Positions 25,119 through 36,060 of a stretch of 64,000 nucleotides of DNA are shown piece by piece. The notes below the pieces were generated by a model. The model ran no database searches, was not told where the DNA came from, and worked only from the letters and a program-made list of their open reading frames with translations. The stretch is from Distichodus sexfasciatus. Lineage: Eukaryota; Chordata; Actinopteri; Characiformes; Distichodontidae. The stretch's first letter is position 1; each line of letters starts with the position of its first letter. The position numbers were made by a program, and so were the translations under genes. The stretch covers positions 4,057,548-4,121,547 of the forward strand of contig JAVGVS010000023.1 of the NCBI GenBank assembly GCA_032718565.1. The letters run 5' to 3'.

Positions 25119-25204
25119 AACTCTCACACAATGAGCGTGAGACACACGCATCTCGACTGTCTTCACACGCTCTCACACCATACCTCTGATTTCTCACGCT
25201 GAAA
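25119..25204 (+). repeat. Dispersed repeat, right copy of a direct pair
   Basis: Reads 'gtgccaactctcacacaatg', 'agcgtgagacacacgcatct' and 'ctttctcacgct'-like sequence, matching 24209-24300 in the same orientation about 910 bp away. Confidence 0.7.
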
Positions 25205-25779
25205 ATCTATTTTATCTATCTCAGCTAGGCTTCCCATTGCGTCGGGCCAAACACCACTTGCAATGGATCAATTATGCATGGTTGAACAGGCAGAGAGGTG
25301 TTCCCTCCTGTGCACACTCCTCTATGGTAGGTGGCGCACCTAATGATGCTGCACCCCACCCCCCAAACCGCTCCCGATATCGGCACACACACCTCAAAAT
25401 CTCACTCCAAGGTTTTTGGAAACGTTGGCAGCCCTGCTAAGGACCCGGCTCTGCCTCACCAGGCTGAGACAGAGCGTGCTGAGACGGACCATGCTGATAT
25501 GGCAGATACTGCAGCCCCCCTGATGCCCGTAGCATCAACAAAAATGTCAGTGATAACCAGGAGCCACAACATTCACAGCCCATCACATGTCCCTTAGATA
25601 TGCCATATTTGTTGAGTCTATTACGGAATGAGAGGCTCAGCCTGACCTCTCAAATGATGTTACGATTTGAAAATCTATCCAGATTGGAGCAAGAGGATGC
25701 TGAGGGCTCACTGGTCCAAAGCTGCATGGATATCAAGTTACACACCACCCCTAAATCCAAGCTCCAGTGTCAGCCAGCT

Positions 25780-28431
25780 GTTATGACACATGAGGAATTT
25801 GGCAGTAATCCACCGAGGGAGCTTTCCCCTCATAAGGAGAGCTTCGATCTCCCCCAATCGACAATGGGTAGAACTTCATTCTACCCTCTCTGCATCACCG
25901 TATCCAGCACTACCAAGAAAAAACAAGGATCTGCTTCCTACTGGGACGATGCTCTCACAGTCTACAGCAGCCAGCCCCCAGGAGCGCCTACAATCTCGTT
26001 CGTGTGGGGGCAGGCGACAAATGGAAGACCACTTTTAGTACCACCTCAGGACATTATTAGTACAGTGTTATGCCTTTTGGGCTAGCGAATACACCGTCTT
26101 TTTTCCAAGCGTTCATGAATGATGTTTTTCATGACATCACAAGTTCATCATAGTTTATCTGTATGACATTCTCATTTATTTCCCAGACTATCATACCCAT
26201 GTCTGGCATGTGAAGGCAGTCCTTTGACGTCTGCTCAAACACAGGTTGTACGCCAAGGTCGAGAAGTGCGAGTTCCACCAAAAGGAAATTGCATTTCTTG
26301 GTTATAACATCGGGCCGCAGGGGGTGGGTATGGAGAGAACAAGGTGGCAGCAGTATCTGAGTGGCCTGAGCCATCCATGGTGAAGTTGCAGCAGTTTTTG
26401 GGGTTCGCCAACTTCAACTGTCGCTTCATCCAGGGTTTCAGCACTGTGGCAGCACCACTCACTGGCCTCCTCAAAGGTAAGCCAAAGAAGATAAAGATGA
26501 CTGCTCAGGCCCAAGAGGCCTTCTGTAAACTAAAGAATCTGTTCACCCAAGTTCCAGTATTGAAACTTTCTGGCCCTTCCAAGCCTTTTGTGGTGAAAGT
26601 CGACACATCTGAGGTTGGACTCGGGGGTGTGCTGTCACAGAGGTTTGGCACCCTGGAGAAGCTCCGTCCCTGTGCCTTCTACTCTCGGAAGCTAACAGAG
26701 GCAGAGTGGAATTACGACATAGGTAATCTCAAACTGTTAGCTGTCGAAGTGGCATTAGAAGAATGGCGTCACTGGCTGGATGGGGCTTGTTATCCTCTTG
26801 TGGTGTTCACAGATCACGATAATCTTGAATACATCCATCAAGCTAAGAGACTCAACCCTAGACAGGCTCAATGGTCATTATTCTTTACCTGATACAATTT
26901 CCAGATTACTTACTGTCCTGGGTCCAAAAATGGTAAAGCTGATGCCCTGTCTAGGTGTTTTGCCCTGCCTGAAGCCGTTAAGGTTCCAGAGCCCATTCTT
27001 CCACCTGAGATCATGGTGGCTCTGATCACATGGGACCTGGACTGGGAGATTGCTTGACTGGTAGGGGATCATCCCCCTCTGTTGGGTTGTCCTCCTGAAC
27101 GGGTCTTCGTGCTGGGGTCGCTGCAAGATCAGGTGGTTGAGTGGGCCCACACTATGCCTGCTAGTGGTCATCCGGGAATCTCTGGAACCTTGTGACTCAT
27201 GCAGCAAAAGTATTGGTGACCCTCAATGAGGCAAGACATTCAGAGGGCGGTTGCCTCTTGCTCACAGTATGCGGCCACCAAGAGTTCTAATCAATTGCCT
27301 GTCAGAAAATTAATGCCCCTACCAATACCGAACAGACCATGGTCTCATGTGGCAGTGGACTTCGTCACAGATCTGCCGGTGTTGAATGGGTACACCACTA
27401 TCCTATTGGTAGTGAACAGATTTTCAAAAGGTGTGCGTTTCATCCCTCTAGATTCTCTTCCCTCTGCCTTGCAGGTAGCTGAAGCTCTGTTCCAGAATGT
27501 GTCCCAGGTGTATGGGTTGCTGGCCAAAAACCCCCCTGACCGTGGCCCCCAGTTTGTTTCCTGGGTCTGGCGAGCTTTCATGGAGAAGCTGGGGGTCACC
27601 GTGAGCCTGACCTCAGGCTATCACCCCCAATCCAATGGTCAGGCCAAACGCACCAACCAGGAGCTAGGGAGATTCCTCTGGTCCTATTGCTATGCCCGGC
27701 AGCATGACTGGGCACAGTATTTGGTTTGGGCAGAGTACGCCCAGAATTCAATATGCCATCCTGCTACCGGTCTAATCCCTTTGAATGTGTGCTTGGGCAC
27801 CAGCCCCCATTGTGTCTCTGGGACAGTTCTTCATCCGAGTTCCCCCAGGTGGATGACTGGTTCCAGAAGGCAGAGTAGGTCTGGGAAGGAGCACACACTA
27901 ACATCCAGCAGGCAGTTCGTCGATTTACCATTCAGGCCAATTGGAGGAAGCGTGAGGCGCTGCAGTACCGGGCAGGTGATCGGGTTTGGCTGTCAACCCA
28001 GGATTTACATCTTGGTCTCCCTTACATGAAGTTAACCCCTAAGTTCATTGGTCCTTTTTTATATTAAAGATCATCAATCCTGTTTCCTTCTCACATGCGT
28101 ATCTCCCCTGTTTTTCATGTGTCTCTCCTCAGGCCGGCAGTCCGGGGTCCATTGGACAGGGGAAACATGGAACCTACACTGTCAGAGGCGATCAAGATCG
28201 AGGGCACACCTGCCTACCATATCCAGCAGCTGTTGGATTCCGTGGGCACCTACAATATCTGGTCAACTAGGAAGGTTACAGACCCGAGGAGAGAAGTTTG
28301 GTCCCGGTTCGGGACGTCCTCAGTCAGGAGTTGATTGAGGACTTTCACTGGTCCTTTCGCTTGCCCAGTCAGCCGCGGATGGTGGAGCACCCTCATCCCC
28401 CTTCGGAGGCCGGTTCTGGAGGCGGGGGTAC
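25780..28431 (+). mobile_element. 5'-truncated, degenerate Ty3/gypsy (chromovirus-type) retrotransposon pol
   Basis: Domains in order, in shifting frames with stops. Reverse transcriptase: from about 25800, with AYNLVRVGAGDKWKT near 25985 and MPFGLANTPSFFQAFMND near 26070-26125; the catalytic-site region near 26157 reads VYLYDILIY. It continues LYAKVEKCEFHQKEIAFLGY (26250-26305). RNase H/connection: 26344-26890 (FLGFANFNCRFIQGFSTVAA). Integrase: 27226-28029, with HVAVDFVTDLPVLNGYTT and SGYHPQSNGQAKRTNQELGR. Chromodomain-like end: 28200-28370, with the DVLSQELIEDFHW segment. gag, protease and the 5' LTR are absent. Several frameshifts and stops show that it is inactive. Confidence 0.88.
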
Positions 28432-29355
28432 TGTCACATCTGCAGCTCCTCCCTGATGCCCAGACTTGCCAGAGTATTAAACTTGAGGTTTGACGAGTCT
28501 GCGTCAGGGTTGTTTGATATATGTGTGTGTGTCCCTTTAAGGAATCCCCTCTTAGTCACTTCCTGGTTTGTCGTGTCTTGGGTTGGGCTTCACAATGTGT
28601 CTCATTGCTTGTTTTAAGTGCCATTTTCTTATTGGTTTGTTTTAGTTAATTAGTCTGAGCACATATTATTTAACCAGCCTGATCCCATCACTATTGGTTG
28701 GTTCACCATCTTGATTGCTCCGCTGTTGTGTTCTCCATCACAGAAGCCAGTCAAGGCCAACTGGGCTAACTGCTAAGCTACACTGAGGCTAACTGCTAAG
28801 CTACACCGAGGCTAACCGCTAATGCTACCACGAGGTGAAGTATACACCTGTAGCCAAACGGCTCTGCTCTCTCCCTCTCAGTGTGTGTTTCAAGGAGTGT
28901 GGCATTTCTAGAAGCCTTTTGGACTATACTCATGTTCACCAAGCGTTAATGTTGCCGGATCCACCACGCATCTCTGGAACACTGTGCTACCACGAGGTGA
29001 GGAACTAACCTGTTTAGCCAAATGGCTATTGTTCTCCATCTGCCCTCTCTCTCTCTCTCTCTCTACAAGGTGCCGTGCTGGTGGAGTTATCGGGAGCTTG
29101 TCGGGACTTTCACTACAGACTCTGAGTGTTGGAATTCTAGGACTGTGTTACGATTCCAGTGTGTGGAGTTTAGCTACGACGTGATTGCATTTACAGAGTG
29201 TTGGAGTTTCATAGTAAGACCCGGTTTGGCTCGGCTGTGTTGTTTCCTCATTGTGTGGACTGTGCTTCTGGACTTTTGCATATTGTCATTAAATCATATA
29301 ACTTGACTCCTGCATTTGTGCCCTACTTCATCATGCTGAGCGATCAAACATGACA
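28432..29355 (+). repeat. 3' LTR of the gypsy element
   Basis: Follows a purine-rich tract (ggaggcgggggtac). It begins TGTCACATCTGC and ends GATCAAACATGACA, giving the TGTCA...TGACA inverted termini usual for LTRs, over 924 bp. Internally it holds a tandem of 'aggctaactgctaagctaca' near 28766-28825 and CT repeats near 29047-29064. An ATTAAA-like signal lies near 29289. No 5' partner LTR is present in the window. Confidence 0.8.
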
Positions 29356-29719
29356 GGTGCTCTCAGTTCAGTTCCAGTTCCAGTTCGGTTCCTGGTATGG
29401 TTCATTTAAGGTGTGAAAGCAGCCCGACCTCAAGCCGACCCAGTTGCAAAAAAAACCCATACCTTTTGGATTTAATGGGCTCTCCATTATGGGAAATAAT
29501 TGTTTGGATAACTACACAACACTAGAGCTGTAATATTTGGTTTCTTTTTAGGATTCGGCTCCCTCAGAGTCACCCATTAAACCGGGTGTGCAAGTCACTT
29601 GAGTCATTATTGGCCACCAACTGAATCGTTTGTTTTTCATAGAAGGAAGTATATGTGGCTTGTGACGAGAATAAATGCACTTCCAAATAAATGGCAAAGT
29701 ATTAAGACAAGGCTACCAG

Positions 29720-30015
29720 AGTGAAAAATATTTATTTTCAAGTGGCACTGGAGGAAGTTAACCAGGGAATGCATTCTGTATGTGGTTTGGGAAACGCTAA
29801 CCCGCGTGTGTGCGATTCACAGGTGCTTTTTCCGAACTATGTTAGAGTTAGGGTTACAGAGTGTTTGATTTCAGTAGCGGGACCCGGTTTGGCTTGGCTG
29901 TGCGGTGCTCTCCTTTTTCTGTTCATTGTGTTTTGGATTGTGCACGTTGTAAATAAATCACTCAACTGCATTCCTGCATTTGCATCTGACTTTCTTGAGC
30001 GAGCGGAACATGACA
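29720..30015 (+). repeat. Second, diverged LTR fragment of the same gypsy family
   Basis: From about 29854 it parallels the end of the 3' LTR: 'tacagagtgttt' and 'gggacccggtttggcttggc', then 'cattcctgcatttgc' and a final 'gcggaacatgaca'. An AATAAA is present near 29951. It stops at the same LTR terminus (TGACA at 30015), directly abutting the next transposon. Confidence 0.65.
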
Positions 30016-30540
30016 TACACTACTAGTCAAAAGTTTGGACACACCTTCCTATTCAATGTTTTATTCTTTGTCATGACTATTTACATTGTAGATTCTCACT
30101 GAAGGCACTGTGAATGAACACATTATGTAGTAAACAAAAAGTGTGACATGTTTTATATCTTAGATTCTTGAAAATAACCACCCTTTGCTTTGCTGCTTTG
30201 CACACTCTTGGCATTCTCTCAATGAGCTTCATGAGGTAGTCACCTGAAATGGTTTTCCAACAGTCTTGAAGGAGTTCCCAGAGATGCTGAGCACTTGTTG
30301 GCCCTTTTGCCTTCACGCTGTGCTCCATCTCATCCCAAACCATCTCGATTGTGTTTGGTCAGGTGACTGTGGAGGCCAGGCCATCTGGCGCAGCTCTCCA
30401 TCACTCTCTTTCTGGGTCATAAAGCCTTTACACAGTTCATTCATAGTTTTGATGCCTTTAGTGAGAATCTACAATGTAAATAGTAATGGAAAATAAAGAA
30501 AAAACATTGAATGGGAAGGTGTGTCCAAACTTTTGACTGG
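30016..30540 (-). mobile_element. Internally deleted Tc1/mariner element
   Basis: Inverted ends: ctagtcaaaagtttggacac (from 30023) against gtgtccaaacttttgactgg (ends 30540), about 50 bp each including the adjoining 'cattcaatgttttattct'-like sequence. On the minus strand the C-terminal piece of a Tc1 transposase can be read (HLWELLQDCWKTISGDYLMK, LIERMPRVCKA). The rest of the gene is missing. TA lies at the left boundary. Confidence 0.8.
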
Positions 30541-30976
30541 TTGAAAGTTTATTTGCAGAAAGTGGTGACATGCTTTGTCTGCTTTTGTTAATTCTGTGTG
30601 GTTCACTTCTGCCAGCTAAGAGCACATGAGAAGTACAGACAGAAGCCAAAAATACAATATAAACATTGAGAGACCATCATATTGAACACAACTTTTGCCA
30701 GTTTTACAGTTGATTTCTTTTTGCTTTGCTTTTAAGTGCAAATATTCTAAGTAAAAAAAGGAACGTTTTCCCTTCAACAGGCCAGTACAGTGTTCTGTGT
30801 TGCATTGTATTAACAATGTTTTACAAATCAGTGTGCATGAAGTGAAAATTTAACAAATTTTCAGAGGTAAGGTACATTTATGAAAGACATGAGATACATA
30901 AATTTATACCTTGACACAGTTTAATATTAGTTGCCTAATATTAGATTTCATCAAGAACATTGCGTGTTGTCATTCT

Positions 30977-31945
30977 TCAACTCCTGTTACAACCAACCTT
31001 CTTTCTAAAAATAACATTGTTTTCTATTCTTTGTGAAACTAACTTCTTAACCTTGTTCAGTATCTCTTGCAATTTCAGTCCATATATAATGGGATTGAAT
31101 AAAGGGGGAGTAATTACATTTTGAACTGATATAATCATGCAAATAATATGAGGTATGTTTCCTTGTAGCCTGTTATTTAAAATTTCAAAGCATGTATTAA
31201 TAAAGACATTGATGAATATAATAAGCTGGGGCAAGCAAGTTTGTAGTGCCTTTTTCCTAAAATCCTTCGAGTTCCTCAAACAAACTGTGAGTATTCTAAC
31301 ATAGGAAAATACTATAAAGCCAACTGGCGGAAATATGGAGATAGTGAAAGTAAAAAGCCCATATGAATTATTAAGAGAGATGTCTCCACAACTTAGTTTA
31401 ACAATTGAGTAATTATCACAGTAAATTCTGTTCAATTTAAATTTACACAGCTGAAGTCGGGCTGTTAATGTGATCACAATACCATTTTCTAAGGAAGCTA
31501 AGAGCCAGCAGAAACATACAATCTTTTTGACTGTGGACATTTTTAGAAGACTGGCATATTGCAGTGGTTTACATATGGACACATACCTGTCATAGGCCAT
31601 GGCTGACAACAGAGTAAATTCTGACACAGCATATGTATATAGACAAAACGCCTGCAGAATGCAGCCTTGGTACGAGGCAACTTGTCTTTCAGAAAGTAAA
31701 TCAGTAAGTAGTTTAGGAAATAAAACACTTGCTCCAAAAAGGGAATTCACAAGCAAAGCAGCAATGAAGATGTACATTGGTTCATGCAGACTTCGGTTTG
31801 TGTATATGACAAAAATAACAGTTCCATTACAGCAAATAATTAAGATGTAGAACGTAAGAGTAATTACAAAATAAACATATCTGTACTTCTGTAAATCGAC
31901 ATGACCCTCCAGGGTTAAGAAGGTAGCATCAATAGAGTAGTTCAT
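30977..31945 (-). CDS. Odorant receptor, teleost class (delta-like), intact single exon
   Basis: A 322-residue seven-transmembrane odorant receptor expected in olfactory sensory neurons. An N-terminal Asn-containing segment (MNYSIDATFLTLEGH) precedes TM1. LHEPMYIFIAALLVNSLFG opens TM2, and TM3 has the conserved Cys (YQGCILQAF). MAYDRYVSICKPLQY is the family MAYDRY motif. Extracellular loop 2 has several Cys (LQLCKFKLNRIYCDN). FRKKALQTCLPQL matches the KAxxTC motif before TM6, and PPLFNPIIYGLK is the TM7 PxxNPxIY motif. The NYRY/KYRYVYF start and motif style resemble fish delta-group receptors; ligands are unknown. No stop or frameshift is present, so it looks functional. It is closely similar to the gene at 33604-34575. 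Confidence 0.93.
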   Translation of the reverse strand: MNYSIDATFLTLEGHVDLQKYRYVYFVITLTFYILIICCNGTVIFVIYTNRSLHEPMYIFIAALLVNSLFGASVLFPKLLTDLLSERQVASYQGCILQAFCLYTYAVSEFTLLSAMAYDRYVSICKPLQYASLLKMSTVKKIVCFCWLLASLENGIVITLTARLQLCKFKLNRIYCDNYSIVKLSCGDISLNNSYGLFTFTISIFPPVGFIVFSYVRILTVCLRNSKDFRKKALQTCLPQLIIFINVFINTCFEILNNRLQGNIPHIICMIISVQNVITPPLFNPIIYGLKLQEILNKVKKLVSQRIENNVIFRKKVGCNRS

Positions 31946-33603
31946 TTCTTTTAAAAGTCAAATAGAATCAAAAAAGCATAAATTAAGTAATCTTCCAATA
32001 TGTTGGAATACGCCAGCATCATTGAATTCCTTCCATCATGCCAAGCTTCAGCAACTCATAAATGAAGATGTTCTGTGGCTGTGTTGCCTTCATACAGGCT
32101 AAGAAAAAAAGCTTTGTGTGCATTTATACAATATGCATGGGCATGTGTTCCTAAGTGATTTCATGCCTGTTGCTAACTGTTGTAATAATAATAACTGAAA
32201 TTGTGTAGACAAAAAAAACCAATCAAATGCGTTTTTTTTTTTTTCCAGCTTGCATCACCCTCACCTGACCACTTGTGGCCTTCCTGTCTTGGGATTTTTG
32301 GCTTGTTTGCATCTAAGGTCTTTGCCAGTCTGGGAATTGAACCGGCAACCTTCTGATCACAAGGCCGACTCACTAACTGTTACATTACCAACTGCCCAAA
32401 AGAAAATAGAAAAAAGAAAAAAAAAAGTTGAAGCTTGCATCCAATCTTTACAATCTCAAATCTTGCATGTGTAGTACACATTTAAAGTATTAGTCATCTT
32501 CTCATAACATGCCTCACCTGTGCCTCATCAGGGGAAAACCTTACAGGTTACATAATTATATCATATAATTTCAGGTACACAGTAGTCATTTGGTGGTTAA
32601 TTTTCATTTCATAGCTGATGCCTCTTCACTGTAATCTATTCATTTTTTGATCACAGCCTTCATTTTTGATGTTACTGAATAAATTGAATTATTATTTAAT
32701 TATATATGATTTACATATAAAACTAAGTTTACAGAATGGCAGCCAAAACCTGAATGTACTTATAGGAATTACCACATAATGTCTTGAATTTGGGACAGTG
32801 TGCATTGTTATTAACTTAGTTATGTATTTTCTTCATACATACTAAACATGGAATTCACACCGAACATGAGTAAATGAATGAACATTGAGTTATTGGAAAC
32901 TGTGTAATTCAATATTTACACTGCCACTGAATCTGACCCATTTACATTTTTTTCACATCACACACAAGTTAGAGCACAATGTTTAGAACTGTATACATAT
33001 TTTGAAACCACGCTCTACTTCATGCATGCATAAAAACAGTGCTAAAAACAAGCCTTTGTGTTGCACTTGAAGCCTATGTAGAATATACAGCACATTCTTA
33101 AGTATATTTTAATATTGTAAAGGTTTTGCAGATTTTTACAGTTGATCACTTTATACTCTGTAACATTAGGAAAATGCTTTGATAAAAACACTAAATAAAA
33201 CTTAGTGTTAATAACTAAACAGGTTTGCTGTTCAACAGGCCACTTCAGTGACTATCTGCTGTATTTTGTACATGGCATTTAAAATGTTGCAGTGATAAAA
33301 GCAGTGTGCATGATGTAAATATTAGACAATCTAACAAATACACACACTTTTTAGAGGTTAGGCACATGAAATAAATATGAAAACAGTGTTACAGAGACAA
33401 CAGTCAGTTCATAAGATGCACAAATAAGCATGCTTGAAAAGTTTTATTGCTATGAATTTTGATCTAGTCAAATTAATTTGACATAAATGTATTATTGAAT
33501 TTATATCCTGAAATAATTGGTGTAAAAACTCTAATATAGTACGTAACTTAAGATTTCATCAACAAGAATTTTGAATGCTGTATACGTATTTCTAACAGAG
33601 TCT
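31946..33603. other. Spacer between the two tandem odorant receptor genes
   Basis: AT-rich and without coding sequence. It holds a SINE-like tRNA segment at about 32268-32398. Near 33235-33360 it contains sequence related to 30776-30870 downstream of the first receptor gene (for example 'cagtgtgcatga'), showing that the duplicated unit includes 3' flank. Confidence 0.6.
32245..32400 (-). mobile_element. tRNA-like SINE head, copy D
   Basis: On the minus strand it reads gggcagttggtaatgtaaca, a box-A-like start, then ggttgccggttcaattccca (box-B-like). Related to the head of copy C, but the usual body is missing or different. Confidence 0.55.
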
Positions 33604-34575
33604 TCAACTCCTGTTACATTCACCTGTTGTCTTTGTAAAATGAACCTTGTTTTCTATTCTTTGTGAAACTAACTTCTTAATCTTGTTCAATATCCCTTGC
33701 AATTTCAGTCCATATATAATGGGATTGAATAAAGGAGGAGTAATTAAATATTGAACTGACATTATCATGCAAATAATATGAGGTATGTTTCCCTGTAGCC
33801 TGTTATTTAAAATTTCAAAGCATGTATTAATAAAGAAATTGATGAAAATAATAAGCTGGGGCAAGCAAGTTTGTAGTGCCTTTTTCCTAAAATCCTTTGA
33901 GTTCCTCAAACAAATTGTGAGTATTCTAACATAGGAAAATACTATAAAGCCAACTGGCGGAAATATGGAGATAGTGAAAGTAAAAAGCCCATATAAATTA
34001 TTAAGAGAGATGTCTCCACAACTTAGTTTAACAATTGAGTAATTATCACAGTAAATTCTGTTCAATTTAAATTTACACAGCTGAAGTTGTGACGTTAGCG
34101 TGAAAGCTACACCGTTTTCTAAGGAAGCCAAGAGCCAGCAGAAACATACAATCTTTTTGACTGTGGACATTTTTAGAAGACTGGCATATTGCAGTGGTTT
34201 ACATATGGACACATACCTGTCGTAGGCCATAGCTGATAACAGCGTAAATTCTGACACAGCATATGTGTACGCACAAAATGCCTGCAGAATGCAGCCTTGG
34301 TACGAGGCAACTTGTCTTTCAGAAAGTAAATCAGTCAGTAGTTTAGGAAAAAAAACATTTGCTCCAAAAAGTGAATTCACAAGCAAAGCAGCAATGAAGA
34401 TGTACATTGGTTCATGCAGGCTTCGGTTTGTGTATATGACAAAAATAACAGTTCCATTACAGCAAATAATTAAGATGTAGAATGTAAGACTAATTGCAAA
34501 ATAAATATATCTGTACTTCTGTAATTCGACATGGCCCTCCAGGGTTAAGAAGGTAGCATCAATTGAGTAGTTCAT
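33604..34575 (-). CDS. Odorant receptor, teleost class (delta-like), tandem duplicate
   Basis: A 323-residue intact receptor with the same landmarks as its neighbour at 30977: LHEPMYIFIAALLVNSLFG, MAYDRYVSICKPLQY, RKKALQTCLPQL and PPLFNPIIYGLK. By eye the two proteins differ at only about 25-30 positions. Differences cluster in TM1 (YVYFVITL against YIYFAISL), the TM4/extracellular loop 2 entry (NGIVITLTARLQ against NGVAFTLTSQLQ), TM6-TM7 (SVQNVI against SVQYLI) and the C-terminal tail. The start was chosen because MNYSIDATF aligns with the first copy. The flanks on both sides also match, so this is a recent local duplication in the same orientation. Confidence 0.93.
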   Translation of the reverse strand: MNYSIDATFLTLEGHVELQKYRYIYFAISLTFYILIICCNGTVIFVIYTNRSLHEPMYIFIAALLVNSLFGANVFFPKLLTDLLSERQVASYQGCILQAFCAYTYAVSEFTLLSAMAYDRYVSICKPLQYASLLKMSTVKKIVCFCWLLASLENGVAFTLTSQLQLCKFKLNRIYCDNYSIVKLSCGDISLNNLYGLFTFTISIFPPVGFIVFSYVRILTICLRNSKDFRKKALQTCLPQLIIFINFFINTCFEILNNRLQGNIPHIICMIMSVQYLITPPLFNPIIYGLKLQGILNKIKKLVSQRIENKVHFTKTTGECNRS

Positions 34576-36060
34576 TTCTTTTAAAAGTCAAATAGATAAA
34601 ACTTAAATTAAATAATCCTTTGGTCTTTTAGAACAAATCATTAACAAAACAAAATGAACTCCTCTCATCAAAAGCTTTAGTAAGGCATGTTCAGTTCTTT
34701 TGTGGGTGTGCTGTCTTCATATGATTTAGGAAGATAACATAAGTTAATTTATATGTTAGGAACTGCACTCATCTCAGTAAGTGATTGGATGACTGTTGCT
34801 AACAGAACATCCCATGCTCATTTGAATATCCATGATTGGAATATCCATGAAATGGCCAACAATGATGAAAATGTTGAAATAATGTGTCTGCGGTACAAAT
34901 GTAACTGTTGTTGACTGACTAATAAGTAATAAGGATTTTGTTTTTGCAATATTTCAAATGAGGAAGAAACATCTTGATTTGGAGTGACAGTTTTGAGCAA
35001 ATATTGTCAATATATCAAGCAGATCATTTACTACTTCAGTGAGACTGAAAAAATTGCAAGAATGACCAGCAAAAACAGCCAGAGACAAATGTCAAATCCA
35101 GTCAAGTCCAGTGCCCATTCCCCAAGCCCTGTCTGATCCAGTGCCTGTTACTCAAGCCTGTCTGATCCAGTGTCTGTTCCTCAAGCCCTGTCTGATCCAA
35201 ACCCCATTCCCCAAACCCTGTCTGTCTGTCCTGTTTTATCTTGTCAATCATGTTTTTGTTCTGCCCCCTGTTTGTTCCCAATTTGTTTTCTTTAAGCTGG
35301 GCTTATTATCCTTATCACCTGTGTCTATTCAGTTTCCCATTCAGTTGAGTTTGCCTATTGGTTAAGTTGTAGTCACTCATTATCTGCTATAGTTTCTGGT
35401 TATCCAGTTAGCGTTTGGTTCTTCTAATTGGTTTGCTTCTTGTTTGCCTCTGTATTAAAGTTTATATTCCCCTTTGTTCTCTCTCCATATACTGTAGAAT
35501 TAACTCTGTTTGGTGCAATTCCTGTGTTAATACTAGAGAAGAGAATTTTTAGTTTTATTTTGGCCCTTGCTCTTTAGATTATGTTCAAAAATTGGATTAT
35601 TTTTAATTTATTTAAAAATATAAATTATGGGTGCTCTGTGAATGCACTGTTGCTTACTGCTTCATGCCAAAGAAGTTTTGTTTTTTGCCCATTTTAAAAC
35701 TGTCTCAAACATACAAGAGTTTTCTTGTAGAAGGTTGTATCTTTGTAACACAAACTCTCAGTGAACTGTTAAGATATGTATATATATATATGTATACATA
35801 TAGTCATTTATTACACATTAGGTGCAATCCCCATCTGGCTGTAATTCCTCCCTTGTACAGACATTGTAAAGCATAGCTTACGTAAGTATTGCAACTCAAA
35901 GAGGGCAGGACTTGAATAAAATGACCCATGAAATGACTGCATAATTAGGCAAGAATGTATAAATGCACACAATGCTGTTTTGCTCGACATATGACCTCTG
36001 TCCTAGGGGGTGTTCATCAGTGTTTTCCTAGAGATTGTTGAACGCCTTAAACTGAATCTC
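34576..36060. other. Spacer between receptor genes, with an LTR-like or minisatellite segment
   Basis: No gene. At 35105-35225 there are about four imperfect copies of a roughly 30 bp unit (ctgtctgatccagtgcctgt). The 300 bp that follow are T-rich with a 'tattaaag' near 35453 and look like a retroelement terminal region, which I could not assign. An AT dinucleotide stretch lies at 35776-35795. Confidence 0.45.

Noticed and set aside
25600..26085. A 161-codon + frame taken as a separate gene
   Set aside because: Most of it is an out-of-frame reading of the gypsy reverse transcriptase; the family motifs appear in another frame.
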